This document shows positions 17,424 to 24,753 of a stretch of 64,000 nucleotides of DNA, piece after piece (the first letter of the stretch is position 1; every line of letters begins with the position of its first letter). Under the pieces are notes generated by a model. That model had not been told where the DNA came from, did no database searches, and saw only the letters and a program-made list of their open reading frames with translations. Source of the DNA: Acidobacteriota bacterium (GTDB lineage: Bacteria; Acidobacteriota; Blastocatellia; Pyrinomonadales; Pyrinomonadaceae). A program made the translations under genes and the position numbers. The stretch covers positions 1 to 64,000 of the forward strand of contig JAFAVK010000010.1 in NCBI GenBank assembly GCA_019242475.1. The letters are read 5' to 3'.

Positions 17424-19205
17424 TCAGTCGGGCGCGCCGAACGCCTGCACCTCGCGCACCCACATGACGAAGGGGCGGTTCTGCGGGCCGGCCTGCGCGG
17501 GCTGGAAGAGGCGCACGCGCTCGGCGACGAAGGGGGCGAACTCGAAGGCCGCGCGGTCGAAGTTGCCGCCCGGCTCAAGCGTCGAGACGGTGCGCCAGCC
17601 GTCGCCGTCGGCCACCTGTAGCTCGACGGTGCGCGAGGGCATGTAGCGGTCTTTGTCGAAGCCCCAGTAGACGTAGACCGCCGTCACGCGCTCGGGCTTC
17701 TTGAACTCAAGCTCGATCCAGTGCGGCTCGGGGCTCTCGGCCGAGACCCAGTTGCCCTGGTTGTAGCGCTGGGCGGCGATCTCGCGCACGTCGGTCACGC
17801 CGTCCGTCAAAGGCCGCGCGTTGTAGCCGTCGTACGACGAATCGACCTTCGCCGACGCGGCGAGCGTGGCGACACCGGCGGGCGGCGCCTGCGGCGCATT
17901 CGTAGGCGAGGGCGTCGGCTGCGGCGTCGGGGTCTGCGAGGTCGTCTGCTCCTTCTGGCCGGAGAGGTCGAAGCTTGAGACGAGGTAGACGAGCGCGGCG
18001 AGCAGCAGGAGCAGCGCGACCGAGACGCCGGCGAGCTTCAGGCCCTGGCCGCCGCGGTGGCGCGCCGTCGCCTCCTGCCGCGCCAGCTCGGCCGTCGCGG
18101 GCGAAGCGGTCAGGTCGTGCCCACACACGTTGCAGACCGCAGCGCCTTCATCGACGGTCGCGCCGCACACGCGGCAGACCTTCGTCTCGCCCGAGGTGTC
18201 GGCCGAGATCGGCTGCGTGTGGTACGGGTCGCCCGAAAGCTCGTCCGTCGCCTCGCCGAGCACGCCCGTCCCCTTCGCGGCCGCCGGACGCGAAACGCCG
18301 ACGCCCTCCTGCGCGAGCTGAGACGTGTCGCGGCCGCGCGCCCTGCGCACGGCGCGCAGGAAGTCGGCGGCCGTGTTGAAGCGCCGCTCGGGCTTCTTCT
18401 CCAGAGCGCGGAGCACGACCTTCTCGACGGCCGCGGGGATTTCCGGGTTGAGCGCGGTCGGCGCGGGCGGCGGCATCTCGCGGTGCGCGCGCAGAATCTC
18501 CGTGCGCGGCCAGCCGTCCTTCGCGCCGACGCGGCCGCCGAAGGGCGGCTCGCCGGTGAGCATCTCGAAGAGGATGACGCCTAAGGAGTAGATGTCGGAG
18601 CGCTGGTCGAGGTGCTCGCCCGCGGCCTGCTCGGGCGAGACGTAGCGCGGCGAGCCGTAGGCGATCTTCGAGGTGTCGGTCGCCGAAGCCCCGACGAGTT
18701 TGACGATGCCGAAGTCGGTGACCTTGATGCGGTCGCCGTCGGTCACCATGATATTCGGGGGCTTGAGGTCGCGGTGGACGATGCCCTGGTGCGTCGCCCC
18801 CGACTCGTCGCGGTAGACGAAGGTGTGCGCGTAGGAGACGGCTTCGAGTATCTGCTCGAAGAGGTCGAGCGCGCGCTCCGTGCCGAGGCCGCCCGGGTGC
18901 TCGGCGATGCACTGCGCGAGCGAGCGCCCATCGACGTACTCCATGACGATGTAGTAGGTCTGTTCGGAGACGATGTAGTCGTAGATTTTGACGACGCCCG
19001 GGTGGTCGAGCTGCGCCTGGACGTAAGCCTCGCGCTCGAAGCGGTGGCGGAGGCGGCGGAGGTCGTGCGTGCCGCGCGGGTTGATCGACTTGACGGCGAC
19101 GACGCGCGGCAGCTTCTCGTGCCGCGCGCGGTAGACGACACCCATCCCGCCGCGGCCGACGGGCTCCTCGATGACGTAGCTCCCGACCCTCTTCCCTGTC
19201 TCCAT
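17424..19205 (-). CDS. Receptor-type Ser/Thr protein kinase with zinc ribbon and discoidin-like ectodomain
   Basis: A 593-aa Hanks-type kinase. The kinase domain (about 8-290) has GRGGMGVVYRA, invariant Lys in VAVKS, HRDLKPPNI and TDFG. A Ser/Thr/Pro-rich juxtamembrane region is followed by a double-CxxC ribbon (CRVCGATVDEGAAVCNVCG, about 345-363). A single membrane span (VSVALLLLLAALVYLVSSF, about 390-410), a Pro/Thr linker and a C-terminal beta-rich domain (about 450-593) come next; the last resembles F5/8-type carbohydrate-binding modules (PLTDGV, WIELEFKKPERVTAVYVY). The ATG at 19205 gives the usual short leader; a TTG at 19244 would add 13 residues. Ligand unknown. Confidence 0.88.
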   Translation of the reverse strand: METGKRVGSYVIEEPVGRGGMGVVYRARHEKLPRVVAVKSINPRGTHDLRRLRHRFEREAYVQAQLDHPGVVKIYDYIVSEQTYYIVMEYVDGRSLAQCIAEHPGGLGTERALDLFEQILEAVSYAHTFVYRDESGATHQGIVHRDLKPPNIMVTDGDRIKVTDFGIVKLVGASATDTSKIAYGSPRYVSPEQAAGEHLDQRSDIYSLGVILFEMLTGEPPFGGRVGAKDGWPRTEILRAHREMPPPAPTALNPEIPAAVEKVVLRALEKKPERRFNTAADFLRAVRRARGRDTSQLAQEGVGVSRPAAAKGTGVLGEATDELSGDPYHTQPISADTSGETKVCRVCGATVDEGAAVCNVCGHDLTASPATAELARQEATARHRGGQGLKLAGVSVALLLLLAALVYLVSSFDLSGQKEQTTSQTPTPQPTPSPTNAPQAPPAGVATLAASAKVDSSYDGYNARPLTDGVTDVREIAAQRYNQGNWVSAESPEPHWIELEFKKPERVTAVYVYWGFDKDRYMPSRTVELQVADGDGWRTVSTLEPGGNFDRAAFEFAPFVAERVRLFQPAQAGPQNRPFVMWVREVQAFGAPD

Positions 19206-19362
19206 CGGAAACGTGCTGGGGCGCTTAACCGGCGAGGGGCTCAAATCGTAAGGCTGAAATTCGTTATAGCAGAAACGGGGGCGGACGGCATTAACGCGGC
19301 ATTAACAACTCGGGGGCGCGGGGGACGCCGCCGTACCAAATCCAACTCTTTATAAACGCCGA

Positions 19363-19395
19363 AGCGCGGCGGCCTTACCCTTTGGCCGCCGCGCT
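19363..19395 (-). terminator. Stem-loop after the 248-aa membrane protein gene
   Basis: A perfect 12-bp GC-rich stem (19363-19374 with 19384-19395), 9-nt loop, about 22 nt beyond the stop at 19417 on the minus strand. The T-tail is poor. Confidence 0.55.
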
Positions 19396-19416
19396 CCGCG
19401 AAGTCCGGTTCGTCGC

Positions 19417-20163
19417 TCAAGCCGTCTTCTTCTCTTCGTCGTAGAGGTCGCGCAAGACCTCGGCGATGGGCTGCGGCACGACCGGCGTCGGCGTGGGCGG
19501 CCCGAGCGGGCGCTTGCCCGCCAGCGTGTGGAGCCCGCCCTCCTCCTGCCTGTGCATCGCGGCGGCCGGGATGGCGGCCTGCTGCGGCTGCGCGGAGGCG
19601 AGGCGCGCGCGGCTCTCTTCGAGCATGGCGGCGGCCCGGGCGCGGCGGGCGCGCTCCAGCCCGCGCATGGCGGCGGTCGTCTGCGGCGCCTCGTTCGGCT
19701 CGCGCTCGATGCGGCGGAGCACGTCCACGTAGCGGCGCAGCTCCGAAGAGGGCTGCGTGCGCGCGGCCTCGTCGCCGCCCTCGTCTTCGAGGACGTAGGC
19801 GAGGTGCTCGGCCGCGGCCTCGTGCTCGCCGGCGCGGTGGTAGAGCGCGCCGAGGGTGAAGTAGACGAGCGGGGGCGGGTCGGCCATCATGTGCAGGACG
19901 CGCTCGCCCTCGGCGATGACGCGGTGGACTTCGAAGCCGTACCAGCGCTTCTCCTCGTCGCGGAGGATTTCGTTGGCGGCGACGTAGAAGTCGAAGATGT
20001 TCTTCACGTCCTGCTGCTCGGAGCGCTGGACGGCGCGCCAGACGAAGTAGACGACCGTCGCGAAGAAGAGGATGACGGTCACGGGGATGCCCATCACGGC
20101 CAGCATCGCCATGATGACGAGCACCGCGATCAGCCTCTGCGCCGTCTCCTGCCCCTTCGACAT
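19417..20163 (-). CDS. Membrane-anchored protein with TPR-like region, unknown function
   Basis: A 248-aa protein with one or two hydrophobic N-terminal segments (about 10-45, LIAVLVIMAMLAVMGIPVTV and VILFFATVVYFVWRAV). A helical middle part (about 55-165) has a tetratricopeptide-like YFTLGALYHRAGEHEAAAEHL element. The C-terminus is Pro/Ala-rich and ends in an acidic LRDLYDEEKKTA motif. No family was recognised. The ATG has no Shine-Dalgarno; it follows a family B inverted repeat by about 10 nt. The isopropylmalate-type dehydrogenase lies just upstream on the same strand. Confidence 0.65.
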   Translation of the reverse strand: MSKGQETAQRLIAVLVIMAMLAVMGIPVTVILFFATVVYFVWRAVQRSEQQDVKNIFDFYVAANEILRDEEKRWYGFEVHRVIAEGERVLHMMADPPPLVYFTLGALYHRAGEHEAAAEHLAYVLEDEGGDEAARTQPSSELRRYVDVLRRIEREPNEAPQTTAAMRGLERARRARAAAMLEESRARLASAQPQQAAIPAAAMHRQEEGGLHTLAGKRPLGPPTPTPVVPQPIAEVLRDLYDEEKKTA

Positions 20164-20171
20164 AATCTTGA

Positions 20172-20249
20172 AGTGATGGATGATGAGTGCTGAATGATGA
20201 ATTAACTGCGATCTTCAATTCATCATTCAGCACTCATCATCCATCATTT
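20172..20249. repeat. Inverted repeat, family B (ATGATGA heptads), locus 1
   Basis: The left arm at about 20172-20202 and right arm at about 20215-20249 are near-perfect reverse complements built from GATGATG/ATGATGA-type words. The element fills the 80-nt gap between two minus-strand genes. The right arm abuts the TAA stop of the dehydrogenase, and the left arm abuts the ATG of the next gene. The same words recur between feoA and feoB. Confidence 0.9.
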
Positions 20250-21305
20250 AATTCTCGCCTTGATCTTCTCGCCGGCCTCGCGGGTCGAGAGCGGGCCGCC
20301 GAGGTCGCGGGTGGTCTCGCCCGCGGCGATGCATTCGCGCACCGCGCGTTCGACCGCCGCCGCCGCTTCCTCGTGTCCGAGGTATTCTAGCATCAGGGCC
20401 GTGCTGAGGATAGCCCCTGCCGGGTTGGCCTGGCTCTTGCCCGCGAGCGGCGGCGCGCTGCCGTGGACGGGCTCGAAGAGCGAGACGCGGCCGGGGTGGA
20501 TGTTGCCCGAGGCGGCTAAGCCCAGCCCCCCCTGGAGCGCCGCGCCGAGGTCGGTCAGGATGTCGCCGAAGAGGTTGTTGGTGACGACCACCTCGTACTG
20601 CGCGGGGTTCAAGACCATGAACATCGCCGCCGCGTCCACGTACTGGTGGTTCGCCTCGATGCCTTCGTAGCGCGACGACACTTCTTTGAAGACGCGCTGC
20701 CAGAGGTCGCCGCCGAAGCGCTGCACGTTCGACTTGTCGCACATCGTCACGCGCCTGCGGCCGCGGCTCCGGGCGTACTCGAAGGCGGCGACGACGATGC
20801 GCTCGACGCCCTTGCGCGTGTTGATCTCTTCCTGAGTCGCTATCTCGTCGGGCGTTCCCTTCTTGAGAAGGCCGCCCATGCCCGTGTAAGCGCCCTCGGT
20901 GTTCTCGCGGAAGACGACGAAGTCAACGTCTTCGACCGCGCGATTTTTCAACGGCGTGAGCCTTTCGTGGAGGAGGCGCACGGGGCGCAGGTTGATGTAG
21001 AGGTCGAGGCCGCGGCGCATCCCGAGCAGGATGTCTTCGGCGTGCTGGTTCGAAGGCACGCGCGGGTCGCCGAAGGCGCCCGAGAGTATCGCGTCGAACT
21101 CCTCCGAGAGCATTTCGAGCGCGCCCTCGGGCAGCGTCACGCCCTCTTTTAAAAACTTCTCCGCACCCCAGTCGAAGTGCTTCAGCTCCAACTCGACGCC
21201 GTGCGTCCCGCGCAGACGTTCGAGCGCGCCGACGGCCTCCTCAATCACCTCCGGCCCGATGCCGTCGCCCGGCACGACCGCGACTCTCTTCACCGCGTTT
21301 GTCAT
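20244..21305 (-). CDS. Isopropylmalate/isocitrate dehydrogenase family protein
   Basis: A 353-aa NAD-dependent beta-decarboxylating dehydrogenase. Seen: VAVVPGDGIGPEVIEEA at the N-terminus, substrate-loop RPVRL preceded by RRGLDLYINL, FRENTEGAYTGMGG, CDKSNV, NLFGDILTDLGAAL, and the NAD-binding HGSAPPLAGKSQANP. The family includes LeuB (leucine), isocitrate, homoisocitrate and tartrate dehydrogenases. The YINLRPVRL form is closer to the tartrate/homoisocitrate-like branch than to classical LeuB, but many such proteins are annotated LeuB. No leuCD is nearby, so the substrate is left open. The ATG lacks a Shine-Dalgarno and follows a heptad repeat. Confidence 0.85.
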   Translation of the reverse strand: MTNAVKRVAVVPGDGIGPEVIEEAVGALERLRGTHGVELELKHFDWGAEKFLKEGVTLPEGALEMLSEEFDAILSGAFGDPRVPSNQHAEDILLGMRRGLDLYINLRPVRLLHERLTPLKNRAVEDVDFVVFRENTEGAYTGMGGLLKKGTPDEIATQEEINTRKGVERIVVAAFEYARSRGRRRVTMCDKSNVQRFGGDLWQRVFKEVSSRYEGIEANHQYVDAAAMFMVLNPAQYEVVVTNNLFGDILTDLGAALQGGLGLAASGNIHPGRVSLFEPVHGSAPPLAGKSQANPAGAILSTALMLEYLGHEEAAAAVERAVRECIAAGETTRDLGGPLSTREAGEKIKARIK

Positions 21306-21316
21306 CGTCTTTTTAT

Positions 21317-21397
21317 AGTAGGCAGTAGGCAGATGGCGGTAGGCAGTTAAGGCAAGAAGTTCTTAACTGCCTACTGCCATCTGCCTACTGCTTACTG
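21317..21397. repeat. Heptad inverted repeat, family A, locus 3
   Basis: Left arm 21317-21349 and right arm 21363-21397 pair over some 32 bp with a short loop of about 13 nt. It lies between the dehydrogenase start (21305) and the UspA stop (21402), both on the minus strand. A GGCAAGAAG word in the loop also occurs at loci 4 and 5. Confidence 0.9.
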
Positions 21398-21401
21398 CTT
21401 T

Positions 21402-21842
21402 TCAGAAAGGCACGCAGAGCACGGGCACGCGCGCGCCGCGCAGAACCTTTTCGGCCGTCGAGCCGAAGAGGAGTTCTTCGGCGCCGGCCGAGCGGCCGCG
21501 CACGCCCATCACGATCATCGGCAGGTCGAGGTCGCGCGCGATCTTGAGTATCTCGACGAAGGGGCTGCCGACGACGATCATGCGCTCGATGTCCACGTCG
21601 CCGGTCTGGACGCCTTCGAGCGCGGCGTCGAAGTTTGACTCGGCCTGCGCGCGCATGCGCGCCGTGATCTCCTCGGTCGAGCCCATCCCGGCCGCGACGG
21701 CGTCCTCGACGAAGTCCTTGTCGATGACGTGCAAGAGCGTCAGGTCGCCGCCCGGCTCCGCTATCCGCAGCGCCACGCGCACGGCGTTGATCGAAGTCTG
21801 CGAGAAGTCCACGGGGACGAGTATGTCAGGAGCTTGCAACAT
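21402..21842 (-). CDS. Universal stress protein UspA family
   Basis: A 146-aa single Usp domain. It begins ILVPVDFSQTSINAVRVAL, has LTLLHVIDKDF, and ends with the ATP-binding signature GVRGRSAGAEELLFGSTAEKVL plus VPVLCVPF. This G-x2-G-x9-G(S/T) pattern marks the ATP-binding subgroup. Usp proteins help survive starvation and stress through mechanisms that are mostly unclear. A plausible ribosome site (GGAGGT) precedes the ATG. The TGA stop abuts a family A repeat. No neighbour points to a specific role. Confidence 0.92.
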   Translation of the reverse strand: MLQAPDILVPVDFSQTSINAVRVALRIAEPGGDLTLLHVIDKDFVEDAVAAGMGSTEEITARMRAQAESNFDAALEGVQTGDVDIERMIVVGSPFVEILKIARDLDLPMIVMGVRGRSAGAEELLFGSTAEKVLRGARVPVLCVPF

Positions 21843-21905
21843 GGGAGACCTCCAACGAAACGGGGGGAGGGGCGAAAGGCGCGGGGTGAAAAGTTAAGAC
21901 GGCAT

Positions 21906-22874
21906 TCACTGCTTCGAAGTCTCCTCCTTCCCCTTCGCCCTCTCCCCGAGAATCTTCTCCTCGACGCGCGGCAGGCTGGCGAGCACCACGTCGCCGACGG
22001 CCTTGAGGCTGCGGGGGGAGATTTTGTCGAGCGTGTCTTCGGGCGTGTGCCAGTGCGGGTAGGTCGAGAGCTGTATGAGATCGACCGAAGGCACGCCCGC
22101 TTGCAGGAAGGGCACGTGGTCGTCGCCGCCGACCCCCTCCACGCGCTCGACGAACTGCTTCGAGTAGCCCAGCTCGCGCGCCGTCCTCCACAAAACGTCC
22201 ACGAGCCAGGGCGTGCTCATGTCGTCGCGCCCCAGCTCAAGCTTGTCGTAGCCCATCATGTCGAGCAGGATGAAGGCGCGCACGCGCTTCAGGCGGTCGC
22301 GCTCCTTCAGGCGGCCGACCTCGTAGCGGCTGCCGTAGGTGTTATCGGGCGCGCCGGGCTTGCCGCACTCGTCCCACTCGCGGCAGACGGCCTCCTCGCC
22401 GTCGAAGAAGACGAGGCGGTAGGTGAAGCGGTGCGGCGCGTTCGAGGCCCGGAGGGCGCGCGCGATCTCGACGAGCGCGCCGGCCGACGACCCGCCGTCG
22501 TTGGCGCCGACGAAGGCGAACTCCTTGTAGCGCTTCGTGTCGTAGTGGCCGCCGATGACGATGGTGTCGTCGGTCTGGCCCTTCAACTCCAAGACGACGT
22601 TCGCCATCTTCACCTTGCCCGCGGGCGTGTCCGCCACCCACTCTTCGAGCGTCCCCCCGGTCTGCTCGACGATGTACTTGCGCGCCCGCTCAAGCTCCTT
22701 CGAGCCAGAGGGCCGCGGGCCGAACTCGACGAGTTTCTTCACGTCTTCGTAGGCGCGCTGGCCGCTGAAGGTCGCGGCCGCGCCGTGCGCCTGCGCGCGG
22801 GCGTTCGGCGCCGACCACACGCAGGCCGTGGCGAGGAGGAGTCCGGCGGCGAGGGCGAGGAGCTTGGCTCTCAT
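21906..22874 (-). CDS. Secreted M28 family zinc aminopeptidase
   Basis: A 322-aa exported peptidase with a signal peptide (LLALAAGLLLATACVWS). Zinc-binding and catalytic segments of M28 are present in order: VIGGHYDTKR, GANDGGSSAGALVEIARAL (bridging Asp), FFDGEEAV (general-base Glu-Glu), LLDMMGYD and, near the C-terminus, DDHVPFLQAGVPSVDLI. The length suits a bacterial leucyl or glutaminyl-cyclase-like M28 member; substrate specificity cannot be read from sequence. It follows the ferredoxin gene by 44 nt on the same strand. It adds to the set of exported peptidases in this window. Confidence 0.92.
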   Translation of the reverse strand: MRAKLLALAAGLLLATACVWSAPNARAQAHGAAATFSGQRAYEDVKKLVEFGPRPSGSKELERARKYIVEQTGGTLEEWVADTPAGKVKMANVVLELKGQTDDTIVIGGHYDTKRYKEFAFVGANDGGSSAGALVEIARALRASNAPHRFTYRLVFFDGEEAVCREWDECGKPGAPDNTYGSRYEVGRLKERDRLKRVRAFILLDMMGYDKLELGRDDMSTPWLVDVLWRTARELGYSKQFVERVEGVGGDDHVPFLQAGVPSVDLIQLSTYPHWHTPEDTLDKISPRSLKAVGDVVLASLPRVEEKILGERAKGKEETSKQ

Positions 22875-22918
22875 GCTGGTTGGTGTGTGGCTTTGCAGTT
22901 CTTCAGGCGCGCGTTGCC

Positions 22919-23515
22919 TCAGATGGCCGGGCCTTCGTGGCCGGGGTCGCTGCCCGGGGTCGGCGGCCGGGTCGGCTCGGCCGCGGGCTTGGCGCGCGTG
23001 CGGTCGGCCTGCGAGAGCCTGCGGCCGCGGCCGGCGATCAGGTCGAGCCCCTTGCCCATGAGCTCGAAGGGCAGGTCAACGGCGCGCACCAGGGTCTCGT
23101 AGGCCATCTCGGCTTCGAGCCCGGCGAGCGTCGCCAGCTTCTTGCGCAGCGGCAGCCGCTTGAACTCCTCTTTGAAGTCGCGCGCGGTCTCTTCGGTCGT
23201 CTCTTCGCGCGCGGCCTGCGGGACGGGGCGCAGCACGAGGTCGCCCGCGCGCTCGGCCTTCGCCTGGCACGCGAGCCGCTCGCCCGCGGCCAGCCTCTCG
23301 GCCCCGAGGCGCACGCGCTCGGCCTCGGTCGGCGCCGACAGGAGCGCCGCGCCCGCCTCGACGGCGACCGCGCACGTGTCGCACTCGCCGCGCCCGCCGC
23401 ACTCCGTGGGGAGCGCGATGCCGTGGCGCCGCGCCGCGTCCAGCAGGCACGTCCCGTCCGCGACCAGCCCCGTGTGCCCGCCCTCCGCGGTCTTCCACTC
23501 GACGTTGACGGTCAT
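22919..23515 (-). CDS. 2Fe-2S ferredoxin-domain protein with C-terminal extension
   Basis: A 198-aa protein. Residues about 1-95 form a plant-type [2Fe-2S] ferredoxin domain with ligands in CGGRGECDTC and a fourth Cys in LACQAKAE. The remaining 100 residues include a helical part (KEEFKRLPLRKKLATLAGLEAEMAYETL) and an Arg/Pro-rich tail without known domain. It probably transfers electrons in the cytoplasm; the partner is not in the window. The ATG at 23515 follows the family A element region. The M28 gene lies 44 nt downstream. Confidence 0.85.
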   Translation of the reverse strand: MTVNVEWKTAEGGHTGLVADGTCLLDAARRHGIALPTECGGRGECDTCAVAVEAGAALLSAPTEAERVRLGAERLAAGERLACQAKAERAGDLVLRPVPQAAREETTEETARDFKEEFKRLPLRKKLATLAGLEAEMAYETLVRAVDLPFELMGKGLDLIAGRGRRLSQADRTRAKPAAEPTRPPTPGSDPGHEGPAI

Positions 23516-23590
23516 ACAAAACCTCGCACTCGATTTGTCATCAGGGAGACAGGTGCAAAGTACATCAGGCGGGGGGGAAAGGCAAAAGGA

Positions 23591-23754
23591 AGTAGGCAGT
23601 AGGCAGATGGCAGCAGGCAGTTAATACAAAAAGGCCGGATTGAAAGAAGCGGAGGCGGCGAGTTGCAAATCTCGCCGCCTCCGCTTCGTTAAGCCCTATA
23701 CCTTTAAAATCTTCTTGCCTTCAACTGCCTACTGCCATCTGCCTACTGCCTACT
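23591..23754. repeat. Composite family A inverted repeat, locus 4
   Basis: Outer heptad arms are at 23591-23622 and 23723-23754. An inner GC-rich stem-loop (GCGGAGGCGGCGAG, about 23650-23663, pairing with its complement ending near 23686) sits between them, followed by TTAAG and CTTCTTGCCTTCAACTG. The same composite layout occurs at 27.4 kb. The right arm supplies the TAG stop of fur. Confidence 0.9.
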
Positions 23755-24250
23755 GCGTATTCGGCGCCGAGGCGAAGCGGATGCGGGGTTCGGCGGCCGA
23801 CTCGTCGGTGGGGGCGCCGGCCTTGCGCTGGCACTGGGCGCAGACGCCGAAGATGCGCAAGGAATGCTGGGTCGGGCGGAACTTGTGCTTGGCGACGATG
23901 GCGTCCTGGATGGCTTCGAGTTCGGCCGAGAAGAACTCGATGGTCTTGCCGCACTCGGTGCAGATCATGTGGTCGTGGTGCGGGTGGTTGTAGTTGTGCT
24001 CGTAGCGCGTGCGGCCGTCGCCGAAGCGCACCTCGCGCGCGAGGCCGGCCTCGACCAGGAGCTTCAGAGTGCGGTAGACGGTCGTGTGGCCGACGTTGGG
24101 GTCTTCCTCCTTGACGAGGTGGTAGAGGTCTTCGCTCGACAGGTGCTTCTCGGTGCGGAGGAAGACGTCGAGGATGGTGTCGCGCTGCGCCGTCCGCTTC
24201 AGTCCCGCGCGCTGGATGTGCCGGTGGAAAATCTCTTTCTCTTCAGTCAT
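23750..24250 (-). CDS. fur: Fur family metal-dependent transcriptional regulator
   Basis: A 166-aa Fur-family repressor. The winged helix (about 1-85) has [27 protein letters not shown] and [18 protein letters not shown]. Metal sites are visible as the His-rich [20 protein letters not shown] segment, a second Cys pair CAQCQ for structural zinc, and [17 protein letters not shown]. Ferric uptake regulation is the commonest function, but PerR or Zur cannot be excluded from sequence alone. A Fur-box-like dyad lies over the feoAB promoter at 46300. The C-terminal tail is unusual, ending NTQ and TAG from the heptad repeat. It is divergent from tRNA-Leu. Confidence 0.9.
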   Translation of the reverse strand: MTEEKEIFHRHIQRAGLKRTAQRDTILDVFLRTEKHLSSEDLYHLVKEEDPNVGHTTVYRTLKLLVEAGLAREVRFGDGRTRYEHNYNHPHHDHMICTECGKTIEFFSAELEAIQDAIVAKHKFRPTQHSLRIFGVCAQCQRKAGAPTDESAAEPRIRFASAPNTQ

Positions 24251-24337
24251 GTGCCGCCGCCCGCTTCGGCCCGCCCTTACGAGGTTCTGCTGTGCGCCCA
24301 TTTTAACACGACCCGGCCCCGCCCCAAGCCCCGAATT

Positions 24338-24366
24338 TTGAACCCCGCCGCGCCCCGTGCTATCTT
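24338..24366 (+). promoter_or_regulatory. Promoter of tRNA-Leu
   Basis: TTGAAC (24338-24343), an exact 17-nt spacer and TATCTT (24361-24366), ending 12 nt before the mature 5-prime end of the tRNA at 24379. Confidence 0.65.
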
Positions 24367-24378
24367 CAACCCCCGAGC

Positions 24379-24689
24379 GCCGGGGTGGCGAAATCGGTAG
24401 ACGCAACGGACTTAGATGTTTGAGCACCTGGAGCGAAATCTCCAACGTGAATGGGGTCAAATTCGGTGAACCCTCTAACCTGGCAACACCGAGCTAAGCC
24501 CGGCGGCAACGCCCCGGGAAAGTGTAGAGACTAGACGGCCCCCGCCTGACTGTTACGCCCCGAGCGTGATAAAAGGTGAAGGTATAGTCCAGACCACGAA
24601 CCGTCGTTCTGTGGCGGGCGGCGAAAGCCGTGGTGGTAAGAAAATCCGTTGGCCGTAAGGCCGTGCGGGTTCGAGTCCCGCCCCCGGTA
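24379..24689 (+). tRNA. tRNA-Leu(UAA), split by a group I intron
   Basis: Exons 24379-24413 and 24641-24689 join into a leucine tRNA. The acceptor stem GCCGGGG pairs with CCCCGGT (G-U at the first pair), discriminator A, and no encoded CCA. The anticodon stem ACGGA/TCCGT encloses loop CTTAAAA, giving anticodon TAA. The long variable arm (GGCC GTAA GGCC) identifies a class II tRNA, and the T arm reads GCGGG-TTCGAGT-CCCGC. The intron interrupts the anticodon between U34 and A35. A terminator stem-loop follows 9 nt downstream. Confidence 0.95.
24414..24640 (+). ncRNA. Group I self-splicing intron in tRNA-Leu(UAA)
   Basis: A 227-nt insertion after U34 of the anticodon. Core elements of the cyanobacterial/plastid tRNA-Leu intron class are recognisable: TCAAATTCGGTGAA (P3/P4 side), CAACACCGAGCTAAGCC, the P7-region string AAAGTGTAGAGACTAGACGG, TATAGTCC, and a GCGGGCGGCGAAAGCC P9-like hairpin. 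The exon ends in U and the intron in G, as group I splicing needs. It encodes no protein. Position and core resemble the ancient intron of cyanobacteria; splicing here is inferred. Confidence 0.9.
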
Positions 24690-24697
24690 TTGAAGAT

Positions 24698-24739
24698 GAA
24701 AGAGGAGGCGCAGACCGTTCTGTCTGCGCCTCCTCTTTC
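24698..24739 (+). terminator. Stem-loop terminator after tRNA-Leu
   Basis: A perfect 18-bp stem (24698-24715 with 24722-24739), 6-nt loop, TTTC at the end of the right arm. It also lies just beyond the stop of the convergent gene at 24754. Confidence 0.8.
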
Positions 24740-24753
24740 GTATGTTGCGGGCG

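Noticed and set aside
20244-21305. Firm call as LeuB
   Set aside because: The substrate-loop form YINLRPVRL fits tartrate/homoisocitrate-like members as well, and no leuCD is nearby, so the substrate is left open.
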